From NCBI RefSeq assembly GCF_014651595.1, contig NZ_BMXE01000003.1, positions 1 to 64,000 of the forward strand: DNA of 64,000 nucleotides, read 5' to 3'. The notes beneath the pieces are model-generated. The model did no database searches and was not told where the DNA came from. It worked only from the letters and a program-made list of their open reading frames with translations. Source of the DNA: Pseudovibrio japonicus. GTDB taxonomy: Bacteria > Pseudomonadota > Alphaproteobacteria > Rhizobiales > Stappiaceae. The translations under genes and the position numbers were made by a program. Below are positions 16,887 through 24,960 of the stretch, piece by piece; position 1 is the first letter of the stretch, and every line of letters begins with the position of its first letter.

Positions 16887-18776
16887 ATGTTTGATAGCGT
16901 TTTGGTCGCCAATCGGGGGGAGATTGCCCGCCGGGTGTTCCGCACTGCGCGGCAAAAGGGCTATCGGAGTATTGCTGTTTATTCCGAGGCTGATGCAACC
17001 GCTCCTCATGTGGATGACGCTGATATTGCAGCGTGTATTGGCGGGGCGACACCAGCTGACTCTTACCTGAAGATTGACGCGATTTTGGACGCAGCCCGCA
17101 AAACCGGAGCACAGGCCGTGCATCCGGGCTACGGGTTTCTTGCGGAGAACGCGGAGTTCGCGCGGGCTTGTGCGGATGCTGGTCTGGTGTTTGTTGGCCC
17201 GCCAGCTGAGGCCATTGAGCTGATGGGGTCCAAGCGGCTTTCTAAACTGAGGATGATTGAGGCAGGGGTGCCGTGCGTACCGGGCTACTCCGGTTCTGAC
17301 CAGTCCACTGAAACACTGGCAGCTGAGGCGGCGCGTATTGGTGTGCCGTTGATGATTAAGGCCTCTGCTGGTGGCGGCGGGCGTGGGTTGCGGCTTGTTG
17401 AGGAGCTGAATGGTCTTGAAGACAAGCTGGCGGGGGCGGCTTCTGAAGCTCAGAACGCGTTTGGGAATGGTGAGCTTATCCTTGAAAAGGCTGTCATCAA
17501 TCCGCGCCATGTTGAAATTCAGGTGTTTGCGGATAATCACGGCAATGTGGTGCATCTGGGGGAGCGGGATTGTTCTGTTCAGCGGCGACACCAGAAGGTG
17601 ATTGAGGAAGCGCCGGGGCCATCTGTAACGTCGGAAATTCGCGCTGCGATGGGACAGGCTGCTGTTGATGCTGCTCGGGCGATTGGCTATCGCGGAGCGG
17701 GCACTGTTGAGTTTCTGCTGGCGGAAGACGGCAGTTTCTACTTCATGGAGATGAACACTCGTTTGCAGGTGGAGCACCCGGTGACGGAAGAGATCACCGG
17801 TCAGGATCTGGTGGCGTGGCAGTTGGATGTGGCGGCAGGCAAGCCGTTGCCTTTGAAGCAGGAAGAGATCTCTTTCAGCGGTCATGCTATGGAGCTGCGC
17901 CTCTACGCAGAAGATGCGGATGCTGGTTTTCTACCGCAAACGGGTACGGTTCTGGCGTGGAACGGTGATGACCTTGCCTTGCGCGTTGATAGTGCCATTG
18001 AGCAGGGCAGTGAGATCTCGTCCTATTACGACCCTATGATTGCCAAGTTGATTGCGCATGGAAGTGATCGGGACGAAGCGTGCCGCAAGTTGTTGCGCGC
18101 GCTGGATGAGCTGGTTCTGCAAGGGCTGGTGCATAACGGTTCTTTCCTGAAAAGCGTGTTGCAGGATGAAGTGTTTGCTGTTGGCGAGGCGACAACGGCG
18201 TTCCTGAATGAACGGGAGTTGGGATCAGTTGCTGCTGATGCAACGAGGGAGCTTATGCGGGACCTTGCCGTGTGTTTGTTTGCACGCAGCAACGGTCAGA
18301 GCCGCTGGACGACGGCGACGCCATTGCCGGTGAAGATCAAGCTGGATGGTGAAGAGACTACGGTTCGCGAGGACTTGAAAATTCTGAGTGACGCGGACCG
18401 CGGAGGCATCTTTTTTGAAGCGGATGGGGTACGCCAGTCTGCCTTTGTAAGCGAGGCTCCCGAGGGTGGTCTCTGGATCTCTCTGGAAGGGCAGACTCAG
18501 TTCTTCGAGGAGCAGAGCTTCAGCACCAAGAAGGATGATAGCGCGGCGGCTGGCAGCTCTATCATCGCGCCGATGCCGGGGGCTGTTGTGGCGCTTAAGA
18601 CAGAGCAGGGGGCGCAAGTCTCTAAAGGGGATGTGCTGTTGGTTCTGGAAGCCATGAAGATGCAGCATGAGTTGACCGCGCCGAGGGATGGCATTGTCGC
18701 CGAGCTTGGAACGCAGGAAGGGGCACAGGTGAACAGCCGTGATGTGCTGGTTCGTCTGGAAGAAGAGATCGCCTGA
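16887..18776 (+). CDS. atuF: Geranyl-CoA carboxylase alpha subunit (biotin carboxylase plus biotin carrier)
   Basis: A 629-residue protein. The biotin carboxylase domain (about 1-445) starts with VLVANRGEIARRV and holds the ATP-grasp glycine loop ASAGGGGRG and MNTRLQVEHPVTE. The biotinyl domain ends the protein, with biotinylated Lys591 in EAMKMQHE. It carboxylates biotin with ATP and bicarbonate and partners AtuC. The ATG at 16887 has GAAGGGA upstream; an in-frame TTG precedes it. It is shorter than typical methylcrotonyl-CoA carboxylase alpha chains, mainly in the linker. Geranyl- rather than methylcrotonyl-CoA use is inferred from the cluster. Confidence 0.85.
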   Translation: MFDSVLVANRGEIARRVFRTARQKGYRSIAVYSEADATAPHVDDADIAACIGGATPADSYLKIDAILDAARKTGAQAVHPGYGFLAENAEFARACADAGLVFVGPPAEAIELMGSKRLSKLRMIEAGVPCVPGYSGSDQSTETLAAEAARIGVPLMIKASAGGGGRGLRLVEELNGLEDKLAGAASEAQNAFGNGELILEKAVINPRHVEIQVFADNHGNVVHLGERDCSVQRRHQKVIEEAPGPSVTSEIRAAMGQAAVDAARAIGYRGAGTVEFLLAEDGSFYFMEMNTRLQVEHPVTEEITGQDLVAWQLDVAAGKPLPLKQEEISFSGHAMELRLYAEDADAGFLPQTGTVLAWNGDDLALRVDSAIEQGSEISSYYDPMIAKLIAHGSDRDEACRKLLRALDELVLQGLVHNGSFLKSVLQDEVFAVGEATTAFLNERELGSVAADATRELMRDLAVCLFARSNGQSRWTTATPLPVKIKLDGEETTVREDLKILSDADRGGIFFEADGVRQSAFVSEAPEGGLWISLEGQTQFFEEQSFSTKKDDSAAAGSSIIAPMPGAVVALKTEQGAQVSKGDVLLVLEAMKMQHELTAPRDGIVAELGTQEGAQVNSRDVLVRLEEEIA

Positions 18777-18816
18777 TCCTTTTTTGAAAGCCCGGTGGTT
18801 TTGCTAGGAGAATTTG

Positions 18817-19989
18817 ATGAGTTTGAACCTTCCTGACTTCGGCTTGAAGCGTAAGTCGACCATGTTCAACGAGGAACATGAGGCATTTCGTGATGTGTTG
18901 TCCCGCTTCATCGCCAAGGAGATTTCGCCTTACGTTTCTCAGTGGGATGAGGTCAATGAATTCCCTCGCGAACTCTACAAGAAAGCAGCAGATATTGGTC
19001 TGCTTGGACTCATGTTTCCGGAGAAATATGGTGGGACTGGCGTTGATTATCCGCTGTCTTATCTAGCCTCCGTTGAGCTGGGGCGTGCGGGCAGTGGTGG
19101 CATCAGCGCGGGCTTGATGAGTCATGCTATCGGTACGCCACCGATCGCGCATCTTGGGTCTGATGAGTTGAAGGCGCGGGTGATCCCGTCTGTCTTGGCG
19201 GGCGAGAAAATTTCGGCGCTGGCGATTACCGAGCCGGGGGGCGGGTCTGATGTTCAGAACCTGAAAACCGTGGCGCGGCGTGAAAACGGTCACTACGTCC
19301 TGAATGGTGAGAAAACCTTCATTACCTCCGGTATGCGGGCTGACTATTACACCGTCGCGGTCCGGACCGGTGATACGGGTATGGGCGGTATCTCGCTGAT
19401 GCTGGTCGAGAAGGGGATGGAGGGATTTTCCCAGACGCCGTTGAAGAAGATGGGGTGGTGGGCCTCTGATACGGCGACGCTGCATTTTGATAATGTGAAG
19501 GTGCCAGTGGAGAACCTGATTGGCGGCGAGAATGCCGGGTTCATGGGCATCATGATGAACTTTAACAATGAGCGGTTGTTTCTCAGCTGCGCCTGCTACG
19601 GGCACATGCTGGGCGTTTTTGAAGAAGCGCTGAGTTGGGCGCAGCAACGTGAGACGTTTGGCAAACCGCTTATTTACCGGCAGGTCATCCGGCACAAGTT
19701 TGTTGATATGGCGATGAAGATGCAGGCTGTGCGTGCTGTTCTGGAGGAGCTGACGCAGCGCTTACAGCTGGGAGAAAGCCCTATCACCGAGATCTGCATG
19801 GCGAAGAACCTTGCAACGAGCACACTGGAATATGTGTCCAATGAGTGCCTTCAGATCCTAGGCGGTGCAGGTTACATGCGCGGCACTAAGGTGGAGCGTA
19901 TCTACCGCGAGACCAAGGTGATGACGATTGGCGGTGGTTCCTCTGAGATCATGAAGGATCTGGCCAGTCGGCAGATGGGTATTTAAGAG
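18817..19989 (+). CDS. Acyl-CoA dehydrogenase (long-chain type), second of the atu run
   Basis: A 389-residue acyl-CoA dehydrogenase; the stop codon ends at 19986. FAD/substrate segments ITEPGGGSDVQNL and YVLNGEKTFITSG are present. The MCAD-type EGT position reads IGGGSSE, but the helix equivalent to the LCAD/isovaleryl enzyme keeps a Glu pair (GVFEEALSW), so the base is probably there. The start is the ATG at 18817 behind AGGAG (18806-18810). As the last gene of the run it may oxidise citronellyl-CoA or shortened branched intermediates; it could also be a second AtuD-like enzyme. Confidence 0.85.
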
Positions 19990-20007
19990 TTTTGTTTGCT
20001 ATGAAAA

Positions 20008-20035
20008 AAGCCCCGCCATCGAGCGGGGCTTTTGT
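20008..20035. terminator. Bidirectional terminator between the atu run and the flotillin operon
   Basis: AAGCCCCGC (20008-20016) pairs with GCGGGGCTT (20023-20031) around a 6-nt loop, with an A run on the left and TTTTGTT on the right. It can end both the plus-strand atu transcript and the minus-strand flotillin transcript. Confidence 0.9.
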
Positions 20036-20043
20036 TGTTTTGC

Positions 20044-21777
20044 TTATGCGCTCTCTTTAGCGACGGATTGCGCCATCTCGTTTGGCGTTGCGCCAGAGAT
20101 ACCCAGCTCGCCGAGGAGGCTGTCGACCAGTGGGGCCTGAGAGCGGTACCTCAGAGCTGAGTTGACCAGCTGATCGGAGAGACCTGCGGCGCCTTCTGCC
20201 GGCGTGCCATTGGCAGCAGGGGCTGCCCCACCCAGACCATCAACCTGAAGGATTTTGATTTCGTCGATGTTCTCCATTGGCTTCACGCTGGCACTGATGA
20301 CCTGTGGCAGAGCTTCGATCAGAGCCAATTTGACCTGCATGTTGATCTGCTCAGGTGACAGAAGGTTGGACGCTTCATTGAGGATCCGGTGGCCTTCTGC
20401 TTCCACAGCGAGACGCAGTTTGTCTGCTTCTGCGCGGGTGGTGACTGCGTCCGCTTCCGCGCTTGCAGCGATACGGATCTGGTCTGCGTCGCCGCCAGCT
20501 TTCAGACGTATTGCTTCTGCGTGATCTTCTGCTGCCTGCTTCTCTGCTTCCGCACCGACTGTCACAGAGATTGCGGCGCGTTCAGCATCCTGCGCGGCCT
20601 GAACCAGCTCAACTTGTTTCTGACGTTCGGCTACTTCGATTTCACGAGCGGTGACGACCTGTTCTTCTGCCTTGATGGCAATCGCACGAGCTTCGTTTGC
20701 AGCAGCGTCAGCAGTGGAGAGTTCTCTGGACTTCTCAGAGACCGCGATGGAGCGATCCTGCTGGGTCAGTTCAATGACCTTTTCCTTCTCGATGCGGGTT
20801 TCTTCCAGAGCACGATCCTTCAGGATTTCCTGCTCTTTGACCTGACGCTCAGAAGCAATGGAGGCCTGACGGATTTGCAGTTGGGATGTAATATCTGCCT
20901 GCTCTGCATCACGGCGGCGTTCGGCTTGTTCCGTGGCAATCAATGCCTGCTGCTTTGCTCTGCGGATCTCCAGATCGCGTTGCTGCTCCAGTGAGGCGTA
21001 TTCTTCTTCACGGGCTATTTCGAGTTTCTGCTGTTCGGCATCGAGGTTTTTACGGCGGATCAGAACTTCTGTATCCTGCTCGATGTCGTTGCGCTTTCTA
21101 CGGCGTTCTTCAATTTCCTGTGTGAGCTTGGTCAAACCTTCCGCATCGAATGCGTTGTTTGGATTGAAGTATTCCATACGGGTCTGGTCAAGACCGGTCA
21201 GGGAGACGGACTCCAGTTCCAGTCCGTTTTTCAGAAGATCTTCGGAGACTGCAGCTTGTACCTTTTGCACGAAAGAAACGCGCTGTTCGTGTAGCTCTTC
21301 CATAGCCATTTCAGCAGCCACGGCGCGCAGGGCATCAACGAACTTACCTTCAATAAGGTGTTTCAGATCTTCCGGATGCATGGTGCGCACGCCAAGTGTT
21401 TGGGCGGCGTTGGCGATGGATTCAATAGTTGGCTGGACGCGCAGGTAGAACTCGGCGACCACGTCGACGCGCATGCGGTCGCGGGTGATGAGTGCGGCTT
21501 CGTCAGCACGGCGGACTTCCAGACGCAAGGTGTTCATGTTCACCTTGATGATGTCATGGAGAACAGGGAGCACGATGGCGCCGCCATTCATGATGACTTT
21601 CTGTCCGCCAAAACCGGTTCTCACGAAAGCAACCTCTTTGGAGGAGCGGGTGTAAAGGCGTGAGAAGACAATGCCGATTGCGAAGATTGCGACGAGGATG
21701 ATGGCTGCCAGAATGAGCAGCTCAGTCAGCCCAGTGGACGACGAGGTTATGACCGCGTCCTGTGTTTCTGTAAACAT
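20044..21777 (-). CDS. yqiK: Flotillin-family SPFH-domain membrane protein
   Basis: A 577-residue protein: one N-terminal membrane segment (about 15-40, LTELLILAAIILVAIFAIGI), an SPFH/band-7 domain (about 45-200), then a long Ala/Glu-rich coiled coil (about 200-460) and a tail. Flotillins scaffold ordered membrane microdomains and affect membrane fluidity and protein complexes. The ATG at 21777 with GAGG ahead is preferred over an upstream in-frame start. The YqiJ-like gene lies 21 nt upstream, the same pairing as YqiJ-YqiK in Escherichia coli, and PspA precedes that, consistent with envelope-stress function. Confidence 0.88.
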   Translation of the reverse strand: MFTETQDAVITSSSTGLTELLILAAIILVAIFAIGIVFSRLYTRSSKEVAFVRTGFGGQKVIMNGGAIVLPVLHDIIKVNMNTLRLEVRRADEAALITRDRMRVDVVAEFYLRVQPTIESIANAAQTLGVRTMHPEDLKHLIEGKFVDALRAVAAEMAMEELHEQRVSFVQKVQAAVSEDLLKNGLELESVSLTGLDQTRMEYFNPNNAFDAEGLTKLTQEIEERRRKRNDIEQDTEVLIRRKNLDAEQQKLEIAREEEYASLEQQRDLEIRRAKQQALIATEQAERRRDAEQADITSQLQIRQASIASERQVKEQEILKDRALEETRIEKEKVIELTQQDRSIAVSEKSRELSTADAAANEARAIAIKAEEQVVTAREIEVAERQKQVELVQAAQDAERAAISVTVGAEAEKQAAEDHAEAIRLKAGGDADQIRIAASAEADAVTTRAEADKLRLAVEAEGHRILNEASNLLSPEQINMQVKLALIEALPQVISASVKPMENIDEIKILQVDGLGGAAPAANGTPAEGAAGLSDQLVNSALRYRSQAPLVDSLLGELGISGATPNEMAQSVAKESA

Positions 21778-21798
21778 ATGTGACCTCAAATAAAGAGA

Positions 21799-22512
21799 TT
21801 AATTTGCAAGCGTGTCTTGGCGAGGTGATAGATTTGCGTGTGGGTTCGGAATTGCTGTGAAAAGGGAACCTTTTAAGCCGACAAGCAAGACTTCCGCTCC
21901 CTGCATTAATGTTGTGTCCGGCTGGTCTGGAATGACCTGCACATAGTGGCGTGTGCCGAAGGTGTCTGTGACACGCGCTTCTGCCTGCAAATCGCTGGTC
22001 GCGTTGCCCAGTGTCAGGACTGCAACTTCGCCAACCAAGGCGTCTCGGGACCGCGCGTCTGTCTCTTCCTTGGGCATGATGCGAGCAAGGGCATGACCGG
22101 TTTTTGCTGTGAACCAGAAGCTGACGATCACCGTCGGGATGAGTGCCATCCAGAATGGCATTGGTGAGCCCACTACAGAGTTGGTAGTGTATTGGATGAG
22201 TACACCAGTGATGCCAAAGCTGGTGAGCAGGATGATCAGCAGAACGATGAAAGGGACTTTGCCCACCGCCAGCCATGCCAGAAACCCTTCGACGGGGCCA
22301 AGGCCAGCTGCATCGACGAGGACATCGGCGTCAATGTCGGCATCAATGTCGATGTCGGCATCCATCCCCAGATCGGGCAATGCATCGTCGATCAGTCCGG
22401 ATAATGATAGTCCGAACACCATGCCGACAATCTCGAGCAATGCCAGAGCGAGCATTACGAAGATGGCGAGCGTGAAGAGATAGGTCTCGTCTGAAAAAAT
22501 TAGTTCTGCCAA
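21799..22512 (-). CDS. yqiJ: YqiJ-like NfeD/OB-fold membrane protein
   Basis: About 237 residues with several membrane helices (LFTLAIFVMLALALLEIVG; IVLLIILLTSFGITGVL; FWMALIPTVIVSFWF) and a C-terminal OB-fold-like beta domain (VGEVAVLTLG..., HYVQVIPDQ). Proteins of this type accompany flotillins and probably modulate them in the inner membrane. An odd acidic repeat, alternating DADIDIDADIDAD, follows the first helix. The start is uncertain: TTG at 22512 has GGGGGA upstream; TTG at 22524 has none. It is the middle gene of a minus-strand operon. Confidence 0.8.
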   Translation of the reverse strand: MAELIFSDETYLFTLAIFVMLALALLEIVGMVFGLSLSGLIDDALPDLGMDADIDIDADIDADVLVDAAGLGPVEGFLAWLAVGKVPFIVLLIILLTSFGITGVLIQYTTNSVVGSPMPFWMALIPTVIVSFWFTAKTGHALARIMPKEETDARSRDALVGEVAVLTLGNATSDLQAEARVTDTFGTRHYVQVIPDQPDTTLMQGAEVLLVGLKGSLFTAIPNPHANLSPRQDTLAN

Positions 22513-22549
22513 TTCATCCCCCAATGAATAATAGGTTTGCTGGTTGCTG

Positions 22550-23227
22550 TTATTCCAGCTCAGCTTCCAGTGCTGCCAGACGCTCTTCTACGCGGTGGTC
22601 ACGGGTCATCTGATCCAACTTTGCAAGCTTTGCATCGTCAGCCATGCTTCCCGACCCCGGTGCCCCCGGAACACCAGTTGCTGCTTTCATCGCGCGATCA
22701 AAGGCGGAGTTGGCATTGTCGACGGTCTTGTTCAGTTTTCCATCTGCGCCACCATCTGTGGTTGTGCTTTGTGATGTTGCCGCATTTTTCTGCGCAATGT
22801 AAGTGTCCAGTTGGTCTGACATTTCGCGTTTGCGGCCCTGAAGCGCGAGGATGGAGTTGTTCAGCTCCTGCTCCTCATCTCCGGCATCTGCGATGGTCTT
22901 TTCCAGCACCGGAATTTGTGCCTCCAAATCCATCTGACGGGCAACGGCTGCACGGGCGAGTTCTTTTTCGCCAGCACGCAGAGCGATGGCGATTTTCTCA
23001 GAGAGCTCCTCGTGGGATTTGTTGGTTTCGGCAAGCCTTTGGCTGGCAACGTGCTTTTTTACGGCTGTTTTGCCTAGAGCGGCACGTACATCTTCGACGG
23101 CGCTGTCCAGCTCGCGGATGGCTTGCTTCATGATGATGTCGGGCGCGGTGCTTTCGACGGCATCAACAATCGAGTTGGCGGTTCCGGAGACGAGGCGGCC
23201 TACACGAGATAAAAGAGATTCAGACAT
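22550..23227 (-). CDS. pspA: PspA/IM30-family envelope stress protein
   Basis: A 225-residue, almost wholly helical coiled-coil protein of the ESCRT-III-like PspA/IM30 family (N-terminal SRVGRLVSGTANSIVDAVE amphipathic helix; MKQAIRELDSAVEDVRAAL). Such proteins bind stressed inner membrane and stop proton leak. A clear GGAGA stands 5 nt before the ATG. Its place directly upstream of the yqiJ-yqiK pair links membrane repair with flotillin microdomains. No pspF, pspB or pspC gene is seen nearby, so control must differ from enterobacteria. Confidence 0.85.
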   Translation of the reverse strand: MSESLLSRVGRLVSGTANSIVDAVESTAPDIIMKQAIRELDSAVEDVRAALGKTAVKKHVASQRLAETNKSHEELSEKIAIALRAGEKELARAAVARQMDLEAQIPVLEKTIADAGDEEQELNNSILALQGRKREMSDQLDTYIAQKNAATSQSTTTDGGADGKLNKTVDNANSAFDRAMKAATGVPGAPGSGSMADDAKLAKLDQMTRDHRVEERLAALEAELE

Positions 23228-23241
23228 AAATTTCTCCAGTG

Positions 23242-23718
23242 TTACTTTGACTTTAAACGGTTGCGCAAAAGTTCTGTGGAGCTGCGCATGTCATCGACAA
23301 GCTCTTTGAATAGCTCAGGGTTCTGGAGGCGCGGGTTGCGTCTCAATCCCGCCTGCAGCACCAACTCAACGAGCTCGAAAAAATCTTCTGTAATGGCGGC
23401 TTCGGCGTCCTTCAGATCTTGCTCGCCAGCCTTGCCAGCCAGTTCTCCCAAGAGCAGCGGCAGGCGGTCAGTCAGCAAGCGCAGGACGTCGGACTGGCGA
23501 TCACTCTGGTCCAGCATGTCGCTTGCCGGTTTCACCAGTTTGCGCGCGGCAAATGTGTGCGCGCCATCGCCCAGAGACGCAAAGCTGCTTTCTGGTGCAG
23601 CTATCAGTGCTCTGATTTTGTCACTCGGGGTCTTGGCCTCGGGAAAGTTCAGGCGGGCCAGACGTTCTGACTCCTCTTGCGTTAGTCGCACGCTCAGCGA
23701 AATGGATCTGGATGGCAT
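23242..23718 (-). CDS. Small protein with ribbon-helix-helix-like N-terminus, first gene of the flotillin operon
   Basis: A 158-residue protein I do not recognise. Its first 45 residues (SISLSVRLTQEESERLARL, then TPSDKIRALI) have the strand-helix-helix pattern of MetJ/Arc-type DNA-binding domains. The remainder is predicted helical with acidic stretches (LLGELAGKAGEQDLKDAEAA). It is 14 nt upstream of pspA, so it is the promoter-proximal gene of the four-gene operon and could be its autoregulator. AAGG precedes the chosen ATG; an earlier in-frame start would add 5 residues. Function is inferred only. Confidence 0.65.
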   Translation of the reverse strand: MPSRSISLSVRLTQEESERLARLNFPEAKTPSDKIRALIAAPESSFASLGDGAHTFAARKLVKPASDMLDQSDRQSDVLRLLTDRLPLLLGELAGKAGEQDLKDAEAAITEDFFELVELVLQAGLRRNPRLQNPELFKELVDDMRSSTELLRNRLKSK

Positions 23719-23737
23719 GTTGCACCTTTGCATTACG

Positions 23738-23776
23738 AATGTATTTCTAATGTAATTGCAATTTTTAGTTGGTCAA
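23738..23776 (-). promoter_or_regulatory. Candidate promoter and tandem operator of the flotillin operon
   Basis: Read on the minus strand, TTGACC (23776-23771) is a -35-like element and TACATT (23754-23749), 16 nt on, a weak -10. TACATT occurs again exactly 11 bp further (23743-23738), one helical turn away. Tandem half-sites of this kind are common for ribbon-helix-helix repressors, and the first gene has such a domain. Confidence 0.4.
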
Positions 23777-23907
23777 GGGGGTAGACTAAAATTATTCGGA
23801 GTGATGGGAAATGGACTGATGATGGTGTCACTGATTTACTTGCTGGTTTGGTAAATGAGTGTGGTGAACTCACAGGTGCGGGCGGCGATAGTCTTCTTAG
23901 AGGATAA

Positions 23908-24807
23908 GTGGTCTTTCCAATGTGGGGTTCTGAGATGGCAGATATGCGAAAGGGTGGCTGTGATTGTGCGGGGGCAGGTGATCGTGGGGAAGGTGCGTTC
24001 AGCAATGATCACTGGGATGATCCTGAACGACTTTCTGTAAGGAGAAGTTTGGTCCCCGTGGGGGATATCACCGCATTTGAGCGGATCATGGGAGCCTCCG
24101 ATATCTTCCCCATCAACTACCTGAGCCGGGGGGCGACGGCTGCAAGGTCGATCTGTAAGGTTCAGGTTTATCGGGAGGGGCATATCCCTTCCGGGGCGGG
24201 CTCAGGATTTCTGGTGGCACCAAACCTGCTTCTGACCAACAACCACGTGATCCGGTCTCGAAAGTCAGCGGCTCGTTCATCTGCCATTTTTCGTTATGAG
24301 ATGAATGAGGAATTCAAGTTGGATCGAGGTATTGCGTTTTCGCTTACGGACGAGATCTTCTTTACGAGCCCGAGCAATGAGCTGGATTTCAGTTTTGTGT
24401 CCGTTGAGGAGGATACCAAGGAGCAGGTTGCCTTGTCTGATTTTGGGTTTCTGAAGTTGCTTCCGCAATCCGGCAAGGCGGTGAATGGTGAGCCGGTTTC
24501 AGTTATTCATCACCCGAATGGCGGGCTGAAGAGCCTCTCGCTGCGCAACAGCAAGATCATGAGCGTCAAAGATCATTTCATTACTTATTCCAGCGATACC
24601 CTGCCGGGTTCCTCGGGCGCGCCGGTGCTGAATGATCAGTGGCTGCCGGTGGCGCTGCATCATCGCAGTGTTGCGCATCCTTCACAGCGGAACCGCTGGA
24701 TTGCCAATCGGGGCATCCGGATCAGCGCTATTCTTGACTACCTTGAGCTGCATGCGTCAAAGCGTGACACGGACGCAGTGATGATTTTGAAGCTTCTTGG
24801 GCTGTAA
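23908..24807 (+). CDS. Trypsin-like serine protease without signal peptide
   Basis: A 299-residue chymotrypsin-fold protease. The triad is visible as His in LLTNNHVI, Asp in LDFSFVSV and Ser in LPGSSGAPV, giving a V8/glutamyl-endopeptidase-like layout. There is no signal peptide or membrane segment, so it is probably cytosolic. Residues about 60-90 (AFERIMGASDIFPINYLSRG) look like the conserved N-terminal cap of a subgroup of cytoplasmic bacterial proteases; this is from memory. The GTG start with TTAGAGGA upstream is plausible but internal ATGs are possible. It is divergent from the flotillin operon. Confidence 0.75.
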   Translation: MVFPMWGSEMADMRKGGCDCAGAGDRGEGAFSNDHWDDPERLSVRRSLVPVGDITAFERIMGASDIFPINYLSRGATAARSICKVQVYREGHIPSGAGSGFLVAPNLLLTNNHVIRSRKSAARSSAIFRYEMNEEFKLDRGIAFSLTDEIFFTSPSNELDFSFVSVEEDTKEQVALSDFGFLKLLPQSGKAVNGEPVSVIHHPNGGLKSLSLRNSKIMSVKDHFITYSSDTLPGSSGAPVLNDQWLPVALHHRSVAHPSQRNRWIANRGIRISAILDYLELHASKRDTDAVMILKLLGL

Positions 24808-24960
24808 TTTCATTTCAATATCAATTGCCTAACGAGTTGGCTACGGTGATGTACGTAGTGCGAAGTGACTAGTAAGCAAACTGCATATATCAATCGCCTT
24901 TCTCACGAATGCTGTTAGATAGGCGACCATAAATACAATAAAAATCTACATGGCAGATCC

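Noticed and set aside
13934-18776. Carboxylase genes as leucine-pathway methylcrotonyl-CoA carboxylase
   Set aside because: The families are close and it remains possible, but the AtuA-like DUF1446 gene and lack of isovaleryl-CoA/HMG-CoA lyase genes favour the terpenoid route.
20255-21448. Several plus-strand frames within the flotillin gene
   Set aside because: Ser/Cys-rich shadows caused by the Ala/Glu-rich coiled coil on the opposite strand.
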